This document shows positions 1 through 12,700 of a stretch of DNA of 64,000 nt, one piece after another. The position numbers and the translations under genes are program-made. The notes beneath the pieces were generated by a model. That model had not been told where the DNA came from. It saw nothing but the letters and a program-made list of their open reading frames with translations, and did no database searches. The stretch spans positions 32,861,316-32,925,315 of the forward strand of contig CM069606.1 of assembly GCA_035771175.1 (NCBI GenBank), in the 5' to 3' direction. Source of the stretch: Paratinospora sagittata. Its lineage: Eukaryota > Streptophyta > Magnoliopsida > Ranunculales > Menispermaceae. Every line of letters begins with the position of its first letter. Position 1 is the first letter of the stretch.

Positions 1-983
1 TTTTCCTGGGCATGTTCTTTCCCAAACTTGTATAGATTGTCATCCATGCACAACAGACCAATAGCAAGTTTCATTACCCCTAATGACCACAGCAATAGTA
101 CCTCATGGAACTTTCACTTCCCTAGGGCCTTAACCTCAAGAGAACATGATGAAATAGCAAACCTATTAGCCATCCTAAATTTGTAATTGTTTCAACTAGC
201 CCAGTTAAATTCAAATGGTCCCTTGAGCCAAATGGGGCATTTTCATGCAAATCACTAGTTGATCACCTAAAATCATCATCCAACCATCTCATTCCACCTT
301 GTCCTTTAGCGGCAAACAATTGGAGAATACATATTTCATCTAAAGTTAAGGTGTTTGGTTGGCTTTTGGCTCATAGGAAGATTAATACCATGGATCTACT
401 TCAAAGATGTCTTCCTAATATGCTTTTGTCTCCACAGTGTTGTGTTCTTTGTTTTCAGGCGGAAGAAAATCCAGATCACCTATTCTTACAATGTTCTGTG
501 GCGAGAGGTCTATGGGAAAGATGGTGTTGCTCCCTCCATCTTGTCTTGAAGATTGCATGACCCTTTCTCATAATATTATCACCTCTTCTTCGGCCAGGGA
601 AGTGGCCTTGATGGCCTCTTTTGCGACACTATGGCATATATGGTTAGAAAGGAATAATAGGATCTTCAATGATAGATGTAAGGAAGTAAATAAGTTATGG
701 GAGGACATCAAGTTTGTGGCAAGTTCTTGAGTGCATGTGTCCGACATTGTTCGAGGTCCTTTTCTTTTGGACTGGATTTTATATTAGGGTAGCTGCCTGT
801 ATCATTTGTAATATATTTAGGGGTGGGTTCTCTTACATTGGTGTTGGGGTGACTTGTATGTTTTGGTCCAGGGTGTTTTTGTTTTGGCTTGGGCACGCTT
901 CTTGTGCTCCCCTAGTTGTACTATCAAATCTTATGTTTCATTGGTAATATACACATTAATCGTTTCTGCTCAAAAAAAAAAAA
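1..983 (+). mobile_element. LINE 3' fragment (reverse transcriptase C-terminal zf-RVT region)
   Basis: This is the tail of a non-LTR retrotransposon; its 5' part lies outside the window. The region around 351-560 reads FGWLLAHRKINTMDLLQR, then a Cys-rich block with CCVLCFQAEENPDHLF. That is the zinc-binding domain that follows reverse transcriptase in plant L1-type LINEs. The reading shifts frame before the conserved end at about 600-730 (LWHIWLERNNRIFND). A poly-A run at 972-983 closes the element. It is broken by frameshifts and stops, so no protein is expected. It probably lies inside the last visible intron of RPL1, antisense to that gene. Confidence 0.8.
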
Positions 984-1790
984 CTCTTGGCCAGTATAAT
1001 GGTTCAGTTGCGATAGCTTCCGCGCCAGAAAAAAAAAAAAAAAAGAAAAAGCCTCCTTCCCAACCCAGAAGTTTGTTTCTGGCCTTTTCAGTTTATAAGT
1101 GAGTGAGCTCATTAAGCGACCGAGTTAGTCTCATCTTTGAGGGTATTTTTTTGAAGACTCCAACTTCATGGATACTTAACTCCAATATACTCTCTACTTA
1201 ACTCCGCAAAGACTTTTCCTAAATACATTATGTCAGCTACATAGACTGCTTCCTCTATTCCTCTCTATCAAGGACTAAGTTCACAATAGCATAACACTAC
1301 AAAGTGGTTATATACTTTCTTTATCATATCTATCCATTTTATTTCAAGTCTTCCCCTACCTTTAGCATAGATTAAAGACGTTCGGCGCCTCCAAAAGGCT
1401 TGTGCTTCAACGGCAAAACCTTGTACCATCAAGCACTTTGACAACGTTGAACACAATGCAACTCAATACTTTGAGTTGAGTGAGGCTTGTGCCTCATTCA
1501 TGTCTCACCATAGAGGGTCTTACAATGCTTCACTTTACCTTGTTTATTGACTTAGACATGCAGGTCAATAAAGATTTATATAAACATGATCTATGCTCAA
1601 TAACATCTAACAGAGACCTTACCTTAAGGAGTAAGTCACTTGAAACTATTTATTACCCCCACTCATGATTATATACTCTGACTTTCACCAGTCATGCATG
1701 CACATTGATTCACCTTGACTACAATTTTTTAAGTTTGAGATAAACGTGCTAATTGCTCAATCAAGATCTAATATAAAGCTACCACAAGAA
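984..1790. other. Non-coding, probably RPL1 intron 5, with a degenerate dispersed repeat
   Basis: No coding sequence is supported here. A second poly-A run lies at 1029-1048. The part at about 1197-1370 shares words with copies near 5855 and 12597: a GCTACATA block, then CTGCTTCCTC, then CTATCAAGG, then a block ending TTTCAAGTCTTCC. This looks like an old SINE-like or MITE-like dispersed repeat. Confidence 0.45.
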
Positions 1791-1803
1791 GTGAATCACT
1801 TGA

Positions 1804-3132
1804 GAGAATTATGAGAAACTTCATGTGGAAAAGGGAGGATAAATCTAAAGCTTCTCACTTAGTCAGCTGGGAGATGGTACAGAGGAGCCATGAACAAGGG
1901 GGACTGGGAGTTGGGAACATCCAAACAATATAAGGTGCTTGCTGAGAAATAGCTATTGCGTTTCATGAAGGAGAAAGATTCACTTTGGGCGCAGATTATT
2001 AGCAACATCCATGGTGAGAAAGATAACCATTGGGAAACAAACATCCATCCTAAAGCCACCTTCAAAAGCCCATGGAAATTCATTCACTCTCTACCCAGTG
2101 TTCAAACCCAACAAAAGGTTAAAATTAGGCAATGGGGCTAATATTCGATTCTGGGAAGACACTTGGATTGGGACAGAATGTTTTATGACAATGTTCCCTA
2201 ACCTCTACAATCTATCAACAAGAAAGAATGCTCCAGTTTCAGCCTTTGCACCTTCTTCCAACAATGAGACTGACAATAATGGGGCATAGAACCTTCACCT
2301 GTTAAGACCACCAACGGAGAGGAACTTCAGTGAGGTCTCGGGTATTCTTGAGTGCTTGGATCAATGTAAACTCTCCTCAATCTGTGACAGTTTGGTGTGG
2401 ATTAGAGACAGCAATGGAGCCTTCACTTCAAAATCCTTTTTTTCTTATCTCTTGTCTCCCCAGCCTACTCCTCTTTCCTTTCCTTTTGCCAATTTCATTT
2501 GGAATGCCCATATCCCTAACAAAGTTAAGATTTTTGGCTGGATTGCTGCCCCATAAAAAGCTCAACACCAATGATATTCTTCAAAGAAAATTTACTTCTT
2601 ACTGTTTATCCCCACGCTGGTGTTGCTTATGTAGGGATGGAGCGGAGTCGACTGAGCACTTGCTTGGAGAGTGCCTTTGTTAGGAAGATTGGGGATAGAT
2701 GGATGGTGAGGTGTCCAAGTCTACCTAAACCTGTGAGACATTCCCCTTGGAGCTTCCCCCCAGGAGACATACTAGTGTCAAAGATGAGAAACTACTGGAG
2801 GATCTTGGTTTTTGCTTTATTTTGGTGTGTCTGGAAAGAAAGGAACCATAGAATTTTTTATGATATTTGTAGTAAGGAAGAGCAGGTGTGGAGCAACTCA
2901 ATGTTTTGGTTTAGTTGTTGGGTTAGCAATAGCAAACTGTCTTTGGGTTATTCTGTAGGGGACTGGACTAGAAGTTGGGATTTCATTTTGTATACTTTGT
3001 AAATATTTACCTTAGGAGACAGCTCGTCCCCGAGGGCCATTTTGTGCCTGGCTAATAGCCATTCTGTAATGTTTTCATATAATTAATATATTATCTAGTT
3101 TCTCGTCAAAAAAAAAAAAAAAAGAAGAAGAT
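1804..3132 (+). mobile_element. 5'-truncated LINE with 13-bp target-site duplication
   Basis: The element is flanked by GTGAATCACTTGA at 1791-1803 and again at 3133-3145, directly after a poly-A tail at about 3109-3123. It contains broken pieces of the LINE ORF2 C-terminus: FWEDTWIG at about 2140-2200, WNAHIPNKVKIFGW at about 2500-2540, a Cys-rich zf-RVT block (CCLCRDGAESTEHLL) at about 2620-2670, and FWCVWKERNHRIF at about 2820-2860. Several frames are needed to read them, so it is a dead copy. The 5' truncation, the tail and the long TSD together show target-primed reverse transcription. Confidence 0.88.
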
Positions 3133-3145
3133 GTGAATCACTTGA

Positions 3146-3753
3146 ACTATTCCCCTGCTTAATGGCATAGTTTTTTTTTTACTCGAACCATTCAAGCACC
3201 CCATTTCATAAATAGAGGAACAACTCTTACCTACCAGATATTAGAATTTTCTCTCTTCTGGCACTATTTGTTCAAGCAAAACCTAATTGAAGACCTCTCC
3301 AGATTGGCCTCTAGATGTTCATGTTGTATGTAAATCCATGAATGTGCACGTGTGAGTGCGAGCAGTTCTTGTGTACACAACCACATTAAAGGCAGATGTA
3401 GCTCACATCCTTTGGATTATTTCACAAATGTTTTACCTTATATTATGATTTTCATTTACAAGTTGCAGCTATAGCATTTAAAATGAAAAGAACTAGGAAA
3501 AGCCTCAACAAATATGCTTATAATTTCCACATGGTGAAATGCTATTTTTGCAGTTTAGCTAATGCCTGTCAAACATGATAATTGAGATAGCAATAGACCC
3601 CCTGGGCTTCCCAAATTGGCTGCCATGTGGAAAGAAAACTAAGCAAGTATGAATAGAGTATGTGAAGCATAATTTCAGAAAAGACACATATGCTGTCCAA
3701 TATAAATAAAAGATAGCTTCGCTAAACAAATAAAGGGAGTTCTTTCACCATAC
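3146..3753. other. RPL1 intron 5 (visible part), no other feature seen
   Basis: AT-rich sequence between the LINE and RPL1 exon 5. The missing C-terminal RPL1 residues were looked for here on the minus strand and not found, so the next exon must lie further left. Confidence 0.5.
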
Positions 3754-6700
3754 CTGAGGTATATCAGTTGCAACCGTACCAGCTTTAGGATTTGGCATGA
3801 GTCCTCGTGGTCCCAAGATTTTTCCTAGACTAGCAACCTGATGAGAGTAGCAAGATTTAACAAAAATTAGAGTCACTAATAAATATGATTTTTTCTGGAA
3901 GAAGGATTCGAAAGGCTACTAAGATTAAAAGAAAAAAAAATGAATTATCCATGAGCAGCTAGACCACAAACTGAACCATAATCAAAAGCATGTTTAAAGA
4001 ATTAGCATTTGCAATTGAATAGGCAAGTGAGTTCAGGATATTAACACACTGTCAATTCAACTGAAAATTTGTTAACATGACTCCATCTGAATGATCCTTT
4101 CCCCAAATAGTACATCATTCAATCAGCTCATCAACATGAACAATGAAACTCTTAAAAACTTGATCTTATACATTCACAAGATTCGTCAGTTTAAGAAAGG
4201 AACCCTTTCATTATGAATGGATAAAATCACAAACTTAATGCAGTAACAAGAATATTTTTCAGATGAACAAATTTAAAATAAAGTTGTCAAGGCATCAAAG
4301 TGAGGCCTTGAAGATTTGACTTACTTATATGATGTGGTACTTAGACAGTTGATTAAGTGAGGAGTAAGCAGGAAAATAATTACATATAAATCCCTAAGTG
4401 ATCTAATAGAAAATTGTGCATACTTATAACATATTAAAAAACTATAACACAATGAATAAGAATTCAAGGAAACTATGATGAACTGACACTATACATGACA
4501 TAATCATGACTATTTATTTTCAAAAAATATAAATAACTTATTAAAAATAATAAATATTTTAAAAAAAATAAGAGTATACGTAAATAATCAATAGCATGCC
4601 TATGAAAAAGTTTGTTTAATCATACATCTGCAAGAATATTCATATAAAGTGAACAAATAATCATTTCATATCTAATACAAAATTGACACACAAAGTAAAT
4701 TGAATTAACAACATGTAAAAGCAATAAATTACTATAACTAATTGTTCTAGGATAAATAATAAATAACAAGCAACAAATATAAAATACGAACTTTTGCTTG
4801 ATGAGCAACAATAAATGAGATATTTCTATATTAAAAACAACAACAAAAACAAAAACATAAATAAAAGAGCTGTAACTTTTTGAAAACTTACATTCTCCGA
4901 ACCAGACTTATTAGATCAACTAAAGTTTCATGAAGAAAAGAAAAGGTACAAAAAAAAATAGAATGTTAAAAGAATGAAAGACAGATGCAGTCCTAAGTTG
5001 ACTTGTAGAGGATAGGAAAACCATAGCCAACTGATTGGTCTTTTAGAATTTTATTATGCAAGCAAGCATATGAAAGCATAACGTAAGAGATGCAAATCAA
5101 AACCTTGGGCATCATATCTGGTGAAGCAATCAATTTGTCGAAGTCCATGAATCCTCCTTTTATTTGTTCTATCAAATCCTCGCCACCAACCAAATCAGCT
5201 CCTGCACTTTTCGCTTCATCAACCTTCTCACCTGTGCAAATGCAAGGCTTACACAATGATTAGCAAGATGAAGAAACACATTCTTGTGGTACAATAGAAA
5301 GAAAGAATAATTCCCCTTAAGAGGTGTGAAAGAGAAGTTGGAACAGCGGCCGAAAGCCACATATAAGCAGATTGCATGATAGAACAATTCCCTTTGATAA
5401 GTGTGACAGGTATTAATATGATTGCATGAAAAATGGCTGAAAGGTATGAATAAACAAGTGCCCTCAAGAGGTGTGAAAGAGATGCAGGACTAGTGACTGA
5501 AAACTACAAACAGATAGATTGCATGACAGGTTATCAGATCTTAAGAACAACTGATAGCTTCTTGACTACCAAAATTGTGCTGCTTCATAAATTATATGAA
5601 ATACAGAAAATAGCAAGTTAAAAAAGTTAGTGAATATTGGTTTTAACTGCAAAGCTTTTGTGAAAATTATGAAGCTATGAAGTTACAAATTTAAACTAGA
5701 GAAAGAGAGGAAAAAAAAAAAAAAGAGACTTTGAGAAGCATGAAAAGACATCAGAACAGTGGTGGAAAGCTATAAATAGGTAGATCACATGATTGGTTGA
5801 CAGACCATCAGAACCACCAATAATACCTTCTTCACTATTACAAAAATAGAGCTCAACTCAACTAAGCCTTTTATCAACTACATGGGGTCGGCCACATAAA
5901 TCTGCTTCATCCACATCGATCTATCAAGGGCCAAGTCAAAATTTAAATTACAAGTAGTTACATCTATCTTAATTATCTTTGTCCATGTTATTTTAGGTCT
6001 TCGTCAACCTGTACCATTACCATGAATTGTTAATAGGTCATTGTTTTTTTTTGCAGAAACAAGAACTGAATTCTATTAACCGGAAAGTAAGTACAAAACT
6101 TGGGGGGCACCATGAGTGCTCCCACAAAAAATCTGACCAAACAAACAAAGAAAACCAATGCCATAACAAGATGTATTGCAACTAACCCAACCCTTAAACC
6201 TGATACAAACAACTATCCCAATCTAAAACCCAATCTGAAAGAGAAAGGCCCTGCACCAATTCTGCCGCATGCACCGATGAGCTAGCTGCGAATTTCATAT
6301 CTTCACATAGTTTATCCCTCTCCTTAAATTTATCACTTAAAACTCTATTATTTCTTTCTAGCCAAGTATGTCATAATGTGGCAAAGGACGCAATGAGAGC
6401 TACCTCCTTGCCAATGCTGGAATTATGAGAGATAGACATGCTCTCCTCTAAACTACTGGGAATAGAAAATCTCCCACCTAAAAAGTTAATAGGTCATTGT
6501 TCCTAACTAGGGCATCCCAAAGTCTTTGTTTTGTGTGTTCTAACCACTGTAATTGGTTTTTCTCATTTTATCTCCAATTGGGATACTCCTTCCATTTCTA
6601 AAATATGCTCATTTCTAGTTATTACTGTGGGAAACTGTGGCGGAGAAGAGAGAAGTTTATGGGATTTGTTACCATTTACAGAAAAGATTACAATTCCAGT

Positions 6701-9700
6701 AGTTGTCATATCTAGTAGTTGTAACATGTGAAATAGTTGCTATATGTGTGGAGCCATGTATGTCTATTTATACGGTGATCTTCCATTGAGACACCACGAA
6801 TAAGAATTATTCCCTCCTCTTCTACCGTGGACGTAGGCCATAGAGCCAAACCACATTATATCTCTTTGTTCTTTTTATGTTTTACAACAATTACCAAGAT
6901 AGAGTTGATAATCAATATTATGAACAAAAAAAGTGTAAAGTTAGTGCATGCAGCTCTTAACTGTAAAGCTCCTGTGAAAACTACAAAGCAATAAAGTCAT
7001 ATTAACCACTCCAATGTGGAGGTACGGAAGTGTAATTGTCCTTCCCAAAACCCCACAATTGCAGGAGCCTCGTGACTATTTGACAGGATCATGGAGGTCC
7101 AAAACTCCGTATAAGAGCTAAATACAACGATGAGCCATAAACCATGAGCAATACTAGTATGGAACCACAATAACCATGGGCTGACTGAGGAAAGAGGGTC
7201 AAGCTATACTAAGCAAGGTGTTAAGGGCTCATAGTTTATGAATATGTTCTGGGAGATAGATCTTTTTTTAATGGTCTGACAAGAATCTAAATCACTGCAA
7301 ATATATGCACCTACAAAAAAGTATTTATACCCTAACCTCAACTCGACAGATTTACATTCTTATCTCAATAAGCTAAAGTTCACTTTGCTATGTTTCTGTT
7401 CTTTGTCCTAGTTCAATGGTCATTCAGCAATCTTCATCAAAGTTTTGAGTCCCAGTAAAATCTATGTCATAATCTATTAATTAGGTATCCAAATGTAAAA
7501 CCAACATAAAAAAATAGATAAATAAAAATAAAAGAAAATCCTGAATGCCAAGATTGTCAACAAATAACTAAATTAGATATGAATAATTTCATCGTAAGAT
7601 AGGTATAGTTAAAAAAAAAAAAAACTCCAATTTGTTTAATTGTTAGAACAATCGCAAATTCAATGTGATTTTGTTATGCACCAAAGGACCCTAAAAGAAT
7701 GCTTGAAGTTGAACTAATAAACATACAAAAGTTTGTTGACCTTTTCCAACTTAGTGATGACTTTTTTGGGAAAAAAAAAAACAAGCTACAACAAACATTG
7801 CTTATGAAGATTTTCAAAAATTAAAATGTAAGTGGTGATGTTGGAAAGCACTAGGTAGGACTTTTGCTTTCCTTCGTCTAACATTTGAGTATTCAAGAAT
7901 AATGTAAAATGGATGTTTAAACTTAATGAAGATTAGAAGAATCTCACTCTAACCAAAAGAAAAAGTCACACTCCTTTGCGTCTAAGATTGATGCTCCCCA
8001 ACAGCAATTCTAGATATTAACACTCAAGAGGAAATTGTCAAATCAAGCTACTTTGAGAGAACGAAGACTGAATCCTTCACCAATATCAATAGCTTGATGC
8101 ATCCACTTATTACTTATAATAACTGAAAAAACATTTAAAAGGGCTTCTTCCAGCTCCAAATAGAAACTATTAAGAAATAAAACAACCTAGACACCAGAAA
8201 GAATTGAAATCCACATACAGCAAAAACAATTAAAACGGGCTAAATGCTATTGAGCAACTTTCAAATGTCTTAAATGTAACTTTTTTCAAAAGGAGAACTA
8301 CTTAAGAAAGAATAAAAAATAAAAACTAGAAAAGAAAATGTTGAAAGATATAAACAATTACAAAAGAGAAAAAATAAATATAAAATTAGGAACAACTAAT
8401 AAAACATTCTAAATGCAAATTTTCTTCATTTAAGGACTAATGAATTTTGATTTGCACTAGGGGACCTTAAAGTAAATAAAACCATCATAAGTAATAAGTG
8501 TTTAACTATAACTAAAAGATTAGAAAAACAAAAAAAAAGGACGTACTCAGTGAACAAGACTCGTGCCCTTGTCAACGCAAGGTCAATATTAATACAATTG
8601 TAGAGCTTTTAAATTAAGCAAAAGGCTACACCTTGTCCTTCTAGCACGATGATTACTCTAAAAGCTTCCAACAATTTGATCCTATCTATTGGCTAAGAAA
8701 CTTGTATAAAAACATTCTGGGGAGGACAGCTATTGTTGAGTCTAGTAAAGTTAAAACTTAATTCTTCAAAAGCAATGCTCCATAGAAAATGAGATAAACA
8801 AGTAGAATATGAAAATAAAGCGTTGAAAACATCAAGTTTTTCTTTGTTATAGGCATCATTTTTCAGAAGAAACTGTGAATCATTGAAGTAACGAGCATTT
8901 CACTCATATGAAATGTTGTCTTTGAAGGCAACATAGATGCAGATGCTTGTTTAAAAATCATTATCATGAACATAATCTGTGGAAGAGTCATCTGACATAT
9001 GCTACAAACCTCAAAAACTAGATTCACTACATTGGTCTCAGTTGTTAATCATTTATCAGAAAAGACTGAGCTAGAACCACAAACATATCAAAGAGCACAT
9101 TTGTCAAGAATGTTGAGTTAAAGTACCAACCCTGGGTAAGAACAGCCACTTTAACAGTCTGGCCAGTTCCCTTGGGCAAACTCACCTAGAAAGGAAGAAG
9201 ATAAAGCAGACAAGAGGAAACTCATTAAAAAAATTTGGACGTTCATATAAAAACCACAAAAATTTCATAAGAAAACAAGTTTCCAAGGACTCACTGTTGC
9301 TCTAAGCTGCTGGTCATTATATTTGGGGTCAATGTTGAGACGAAAATGGGCTTCGGCAGTCTCCACAAATTTTGTACTTGCCATTTGCTTGAGTAAAGAT
9401 ATCGCCGTTGGCAAATCATACTCTTTCTTGTTTTCCTTCAACTTCTGAATTTCCAAGAATCTCTTGGACCTCCTCTAAAACCAAAGAATTGAAAAACCAT
9501 TAGACTAAGAGAAAAATGATTAAGAAGAGGCCTGTAAAAAAGGTACCACCAGATAATTTCTCTGCCAAAATAAAACCCAAAAAAGAAAAAGAAAAAAGAA
9601 ATCTTTGAGATTTAATATCAAGGAAATCAAAAACCCTACAGAGAAAATAAGCAAATGTCTTATCATCTTCAATGAAGGTATCCACCTGTTGGTCCACCCA

Positions 9701-12700
9701 AGAAGGGGGTGAATTGGATGAGATGGCCAATTTTAAATTTCTCTTCCAATAACTTAGTGATATACATGAGTGTATTGGAATTGAACGCAAAAACAAAATT
9801 TAGACTAAATTGCAAGCGTGAGACACACAAAATTTATAGTGGTTCGGCGAAGCCTACGTCCACTACCTAATCTCCCGATTAGGATTCTCTCAATCCACTA
9901 ACTTTTCTTACGGGTGAGAACCAAACCGTTACAACTGCCTTTTTACAGGTTAAAGGTAAACCTATCCCTTCACAGGTTAAGGATGAACCGTTTTCCTTTT
10001 TCCAATATTAGGAAAAACCCATGTTCCTTTTACGGAATAAGGAAGAACTGTTTTCCTTTTACGAGATAAGAAAGAACCGTTTTCCTTTTACCGGATAAGA
10101 AAGAACCGTATTTCCTTTTTCCTATATTAGGAAAAAAACTCATGTTCCTTTTACGGAATAAGGAATAACCGTTTTCCTACTTACAGGTGAGGATGAACCT
10201 TTTTTCTCTTTTACAGGTTCAGAGATAACCTTAACATGATTTCAATCATGAAATCATTAAGTGAACTGCATTCACTTGTCCTGGTTGATTCAATCCAGAA
10301 ACACACTAGCATTACAATACAAAAATGTTGGTTCTAACTGAGTAGAACACTTTAGAATTAAGCTCAGTACATAGCATTACAAAGATGTATAAATTGAAAT
10401 TCGTAATGCTAAGATGAAATACACTTACAGTCATTTACTTTTCAATGTTCGGTATTGCTCAAGTGCAGTTCGAAAAGCATGAATGATGTGATATGAAAAT
10501 CAGTGCTTCTTCGAAAATAATATGATACCAATAAACATTGTCGTAGAAAATGAAGGACTAGTGTAAATCATGGACACAGAAGGTTTTCAACATAGATATA
10601 AAATATAAGTATGAAAACTTTTGGTTCACTATTCAGTAATTGACCCAACTACTGATATAGTTTGATACAGTACTTAAGATATGAAATCAAGAACAACTGT
10701 ATATCTTGAACTATTTCTCAAATTCTTTCTTCAGCAAGATTGATATCTAATATAGATCAGTGCTGAGAATTTAAGTTGATACCAGATCAAATAGATTTTC
10801 AAAGATAGAATATAATTGAAGCTCAATATGAAAATCTTTTGAATACGTAAAGGTATCAGTGAAATATACTTTGAAAGTTTAGATATTTAAAAAACATTTT
10901 GACACAAACTAACTTTCAAAAAGTGTTGGCACAATAAAAATTATCGGCGAGTTGCTTTGGTCCTAAGTGTTAGTATTTATAGACTTAGTAGGATATAGCC
11001 GTTAGACATTTAAAGTTCAAATAATATGAACGTTTACACATAACGGCTAAAATGTTGTATGAAAATGGCAACTGCAATTTTCACTAACATCATGGTTCTT
11101 TTCAGATTACATGAAAAAAGAAAGTTTTAGAAAAACTTAATTCATGTATCAGAGAGGATTTCTGATAAGTCTAAAAAGGACTCTGTGCAAAAATTCGTTC
11201 TGAAAAAGTAAACTAATGTAGTGTACTTGTTCGAACAGTGACAGTTGTTGAATTAGTGTCCTGATTCCACAATCAGTGTCCTGGCGCATAATATCAACTT
11301 TGTCGTTTTGTTCCTTGAGGGCGCTCATTACGTATAAGCGTCCTGTTGAACAATGAAGTGAGGGTGCTACTGAAACGTAAGCGTCCTAACTTTCTTTGAC
11401 ACTTAAACGACTTAACCCTGAGGTCTCTAATGCACAGTTAGCGTCCTGCTATGTTTTAAAACAATTAAATGCATGAGGGCGTTACTTTCCGAGTAAGCGT
11501 CCTACCAGTTAAAACATAAAACACAATACGAGGGTGCTACAACTATGTAAGCGCCCTACCACATATTTAAAAACATTTGAACAATAATACAAAGCGCGCT
11601 GAAGGACAATCAGCGTCCTGAAAGTTATTAAGTTGATTCCCAAAGATGAGGGTTGATAGTTTATTCAACTTATAACTATCAGCGTCCTCAAAGATAAATT
11701 CTTTAAAGAACTTTAGAAATCTTTCAGTAAGTTGATACCAAATCAGTGTCCTGACAACTTTAGAGGCTGACTAAAGGGAGACCGCTACTATACAAGTAAG
11801 CGTTCTTATGAATCAGTTCAATTCAACCTTGAATGTTATCAGCGTCCTAATGAACTATCAGCGTCCTGACTTATCAAGTTCAGGCGAGCGCCGCTAACTC
11901 ATTAGCGTCCTGAAAGACTTTTCAAAAATAGTTTTGACTTGCGATTAAATATAGGATAAATGCGAATAAAAACTCGATAAATTTCAAATTAAATATAAAA
12001 AATTAAATTATTTGAAATACCGTAAAACGTAAGATCAAAACATGCAAATATGCAAGTGGTTTGTGCATGGTTTTGGAAAACGTTTGAGCAATGTCGATTA
12101 GAGAAAAATATACTTTAAATACTGTGCATTACTCATTTTCTCATAATCTTTAAATCTAACTCGTTATTATGAGATATTCAATAAGAACTTCACGCTGGAA
12201 TTGAATGTCTAGAACGTTGATCAAAAGATGAAGACTTGAAGATTGATCGAATCGTTCGATTGGTGTGATCTTGAAATCATGATATGATCGTTGAGTTACT
12301 TTGAATGAAGCGATCTTGAACGACTAATATGACTTTGAGTTCCTTGATCGAATCGTTGCTTGATTTTTTGCTTTTCCTGAGGTGCTGGGATGAGATCTTG
12401 ATTAAGGCTTGTTAGCACCAAAAGTACTTTGTTTGTGATCATCAAAATATACTTCATCACAGTATATTTAGGGACGCGCTAAGTGATGAACCACTTAGAT
12501 TAACACCACCGATATTACAAAGGATTTAACTATAATTGTGCTATTGTAGTTTTAATCTCATGCCAATTGAAGTTGTAATGGGGAGAATCAACTGCGACTC
12601 AACAATAACTAGTCTAAAGTCAACTCAACAAAGATAGATAGGCTACATAAATCCGCTTCCTCCATTGTCCTCTAGCAAGGGTCAAACTGTTTTTTTTTTC

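Noticed and set aside
3146..3753. Sought the missing C-terminal RPL1 exon here
   Set aside because: No minus-strand sequence resembling the KTGIVH or SSMGPS blocks of L1 proteins was found, so it lies outside the window.
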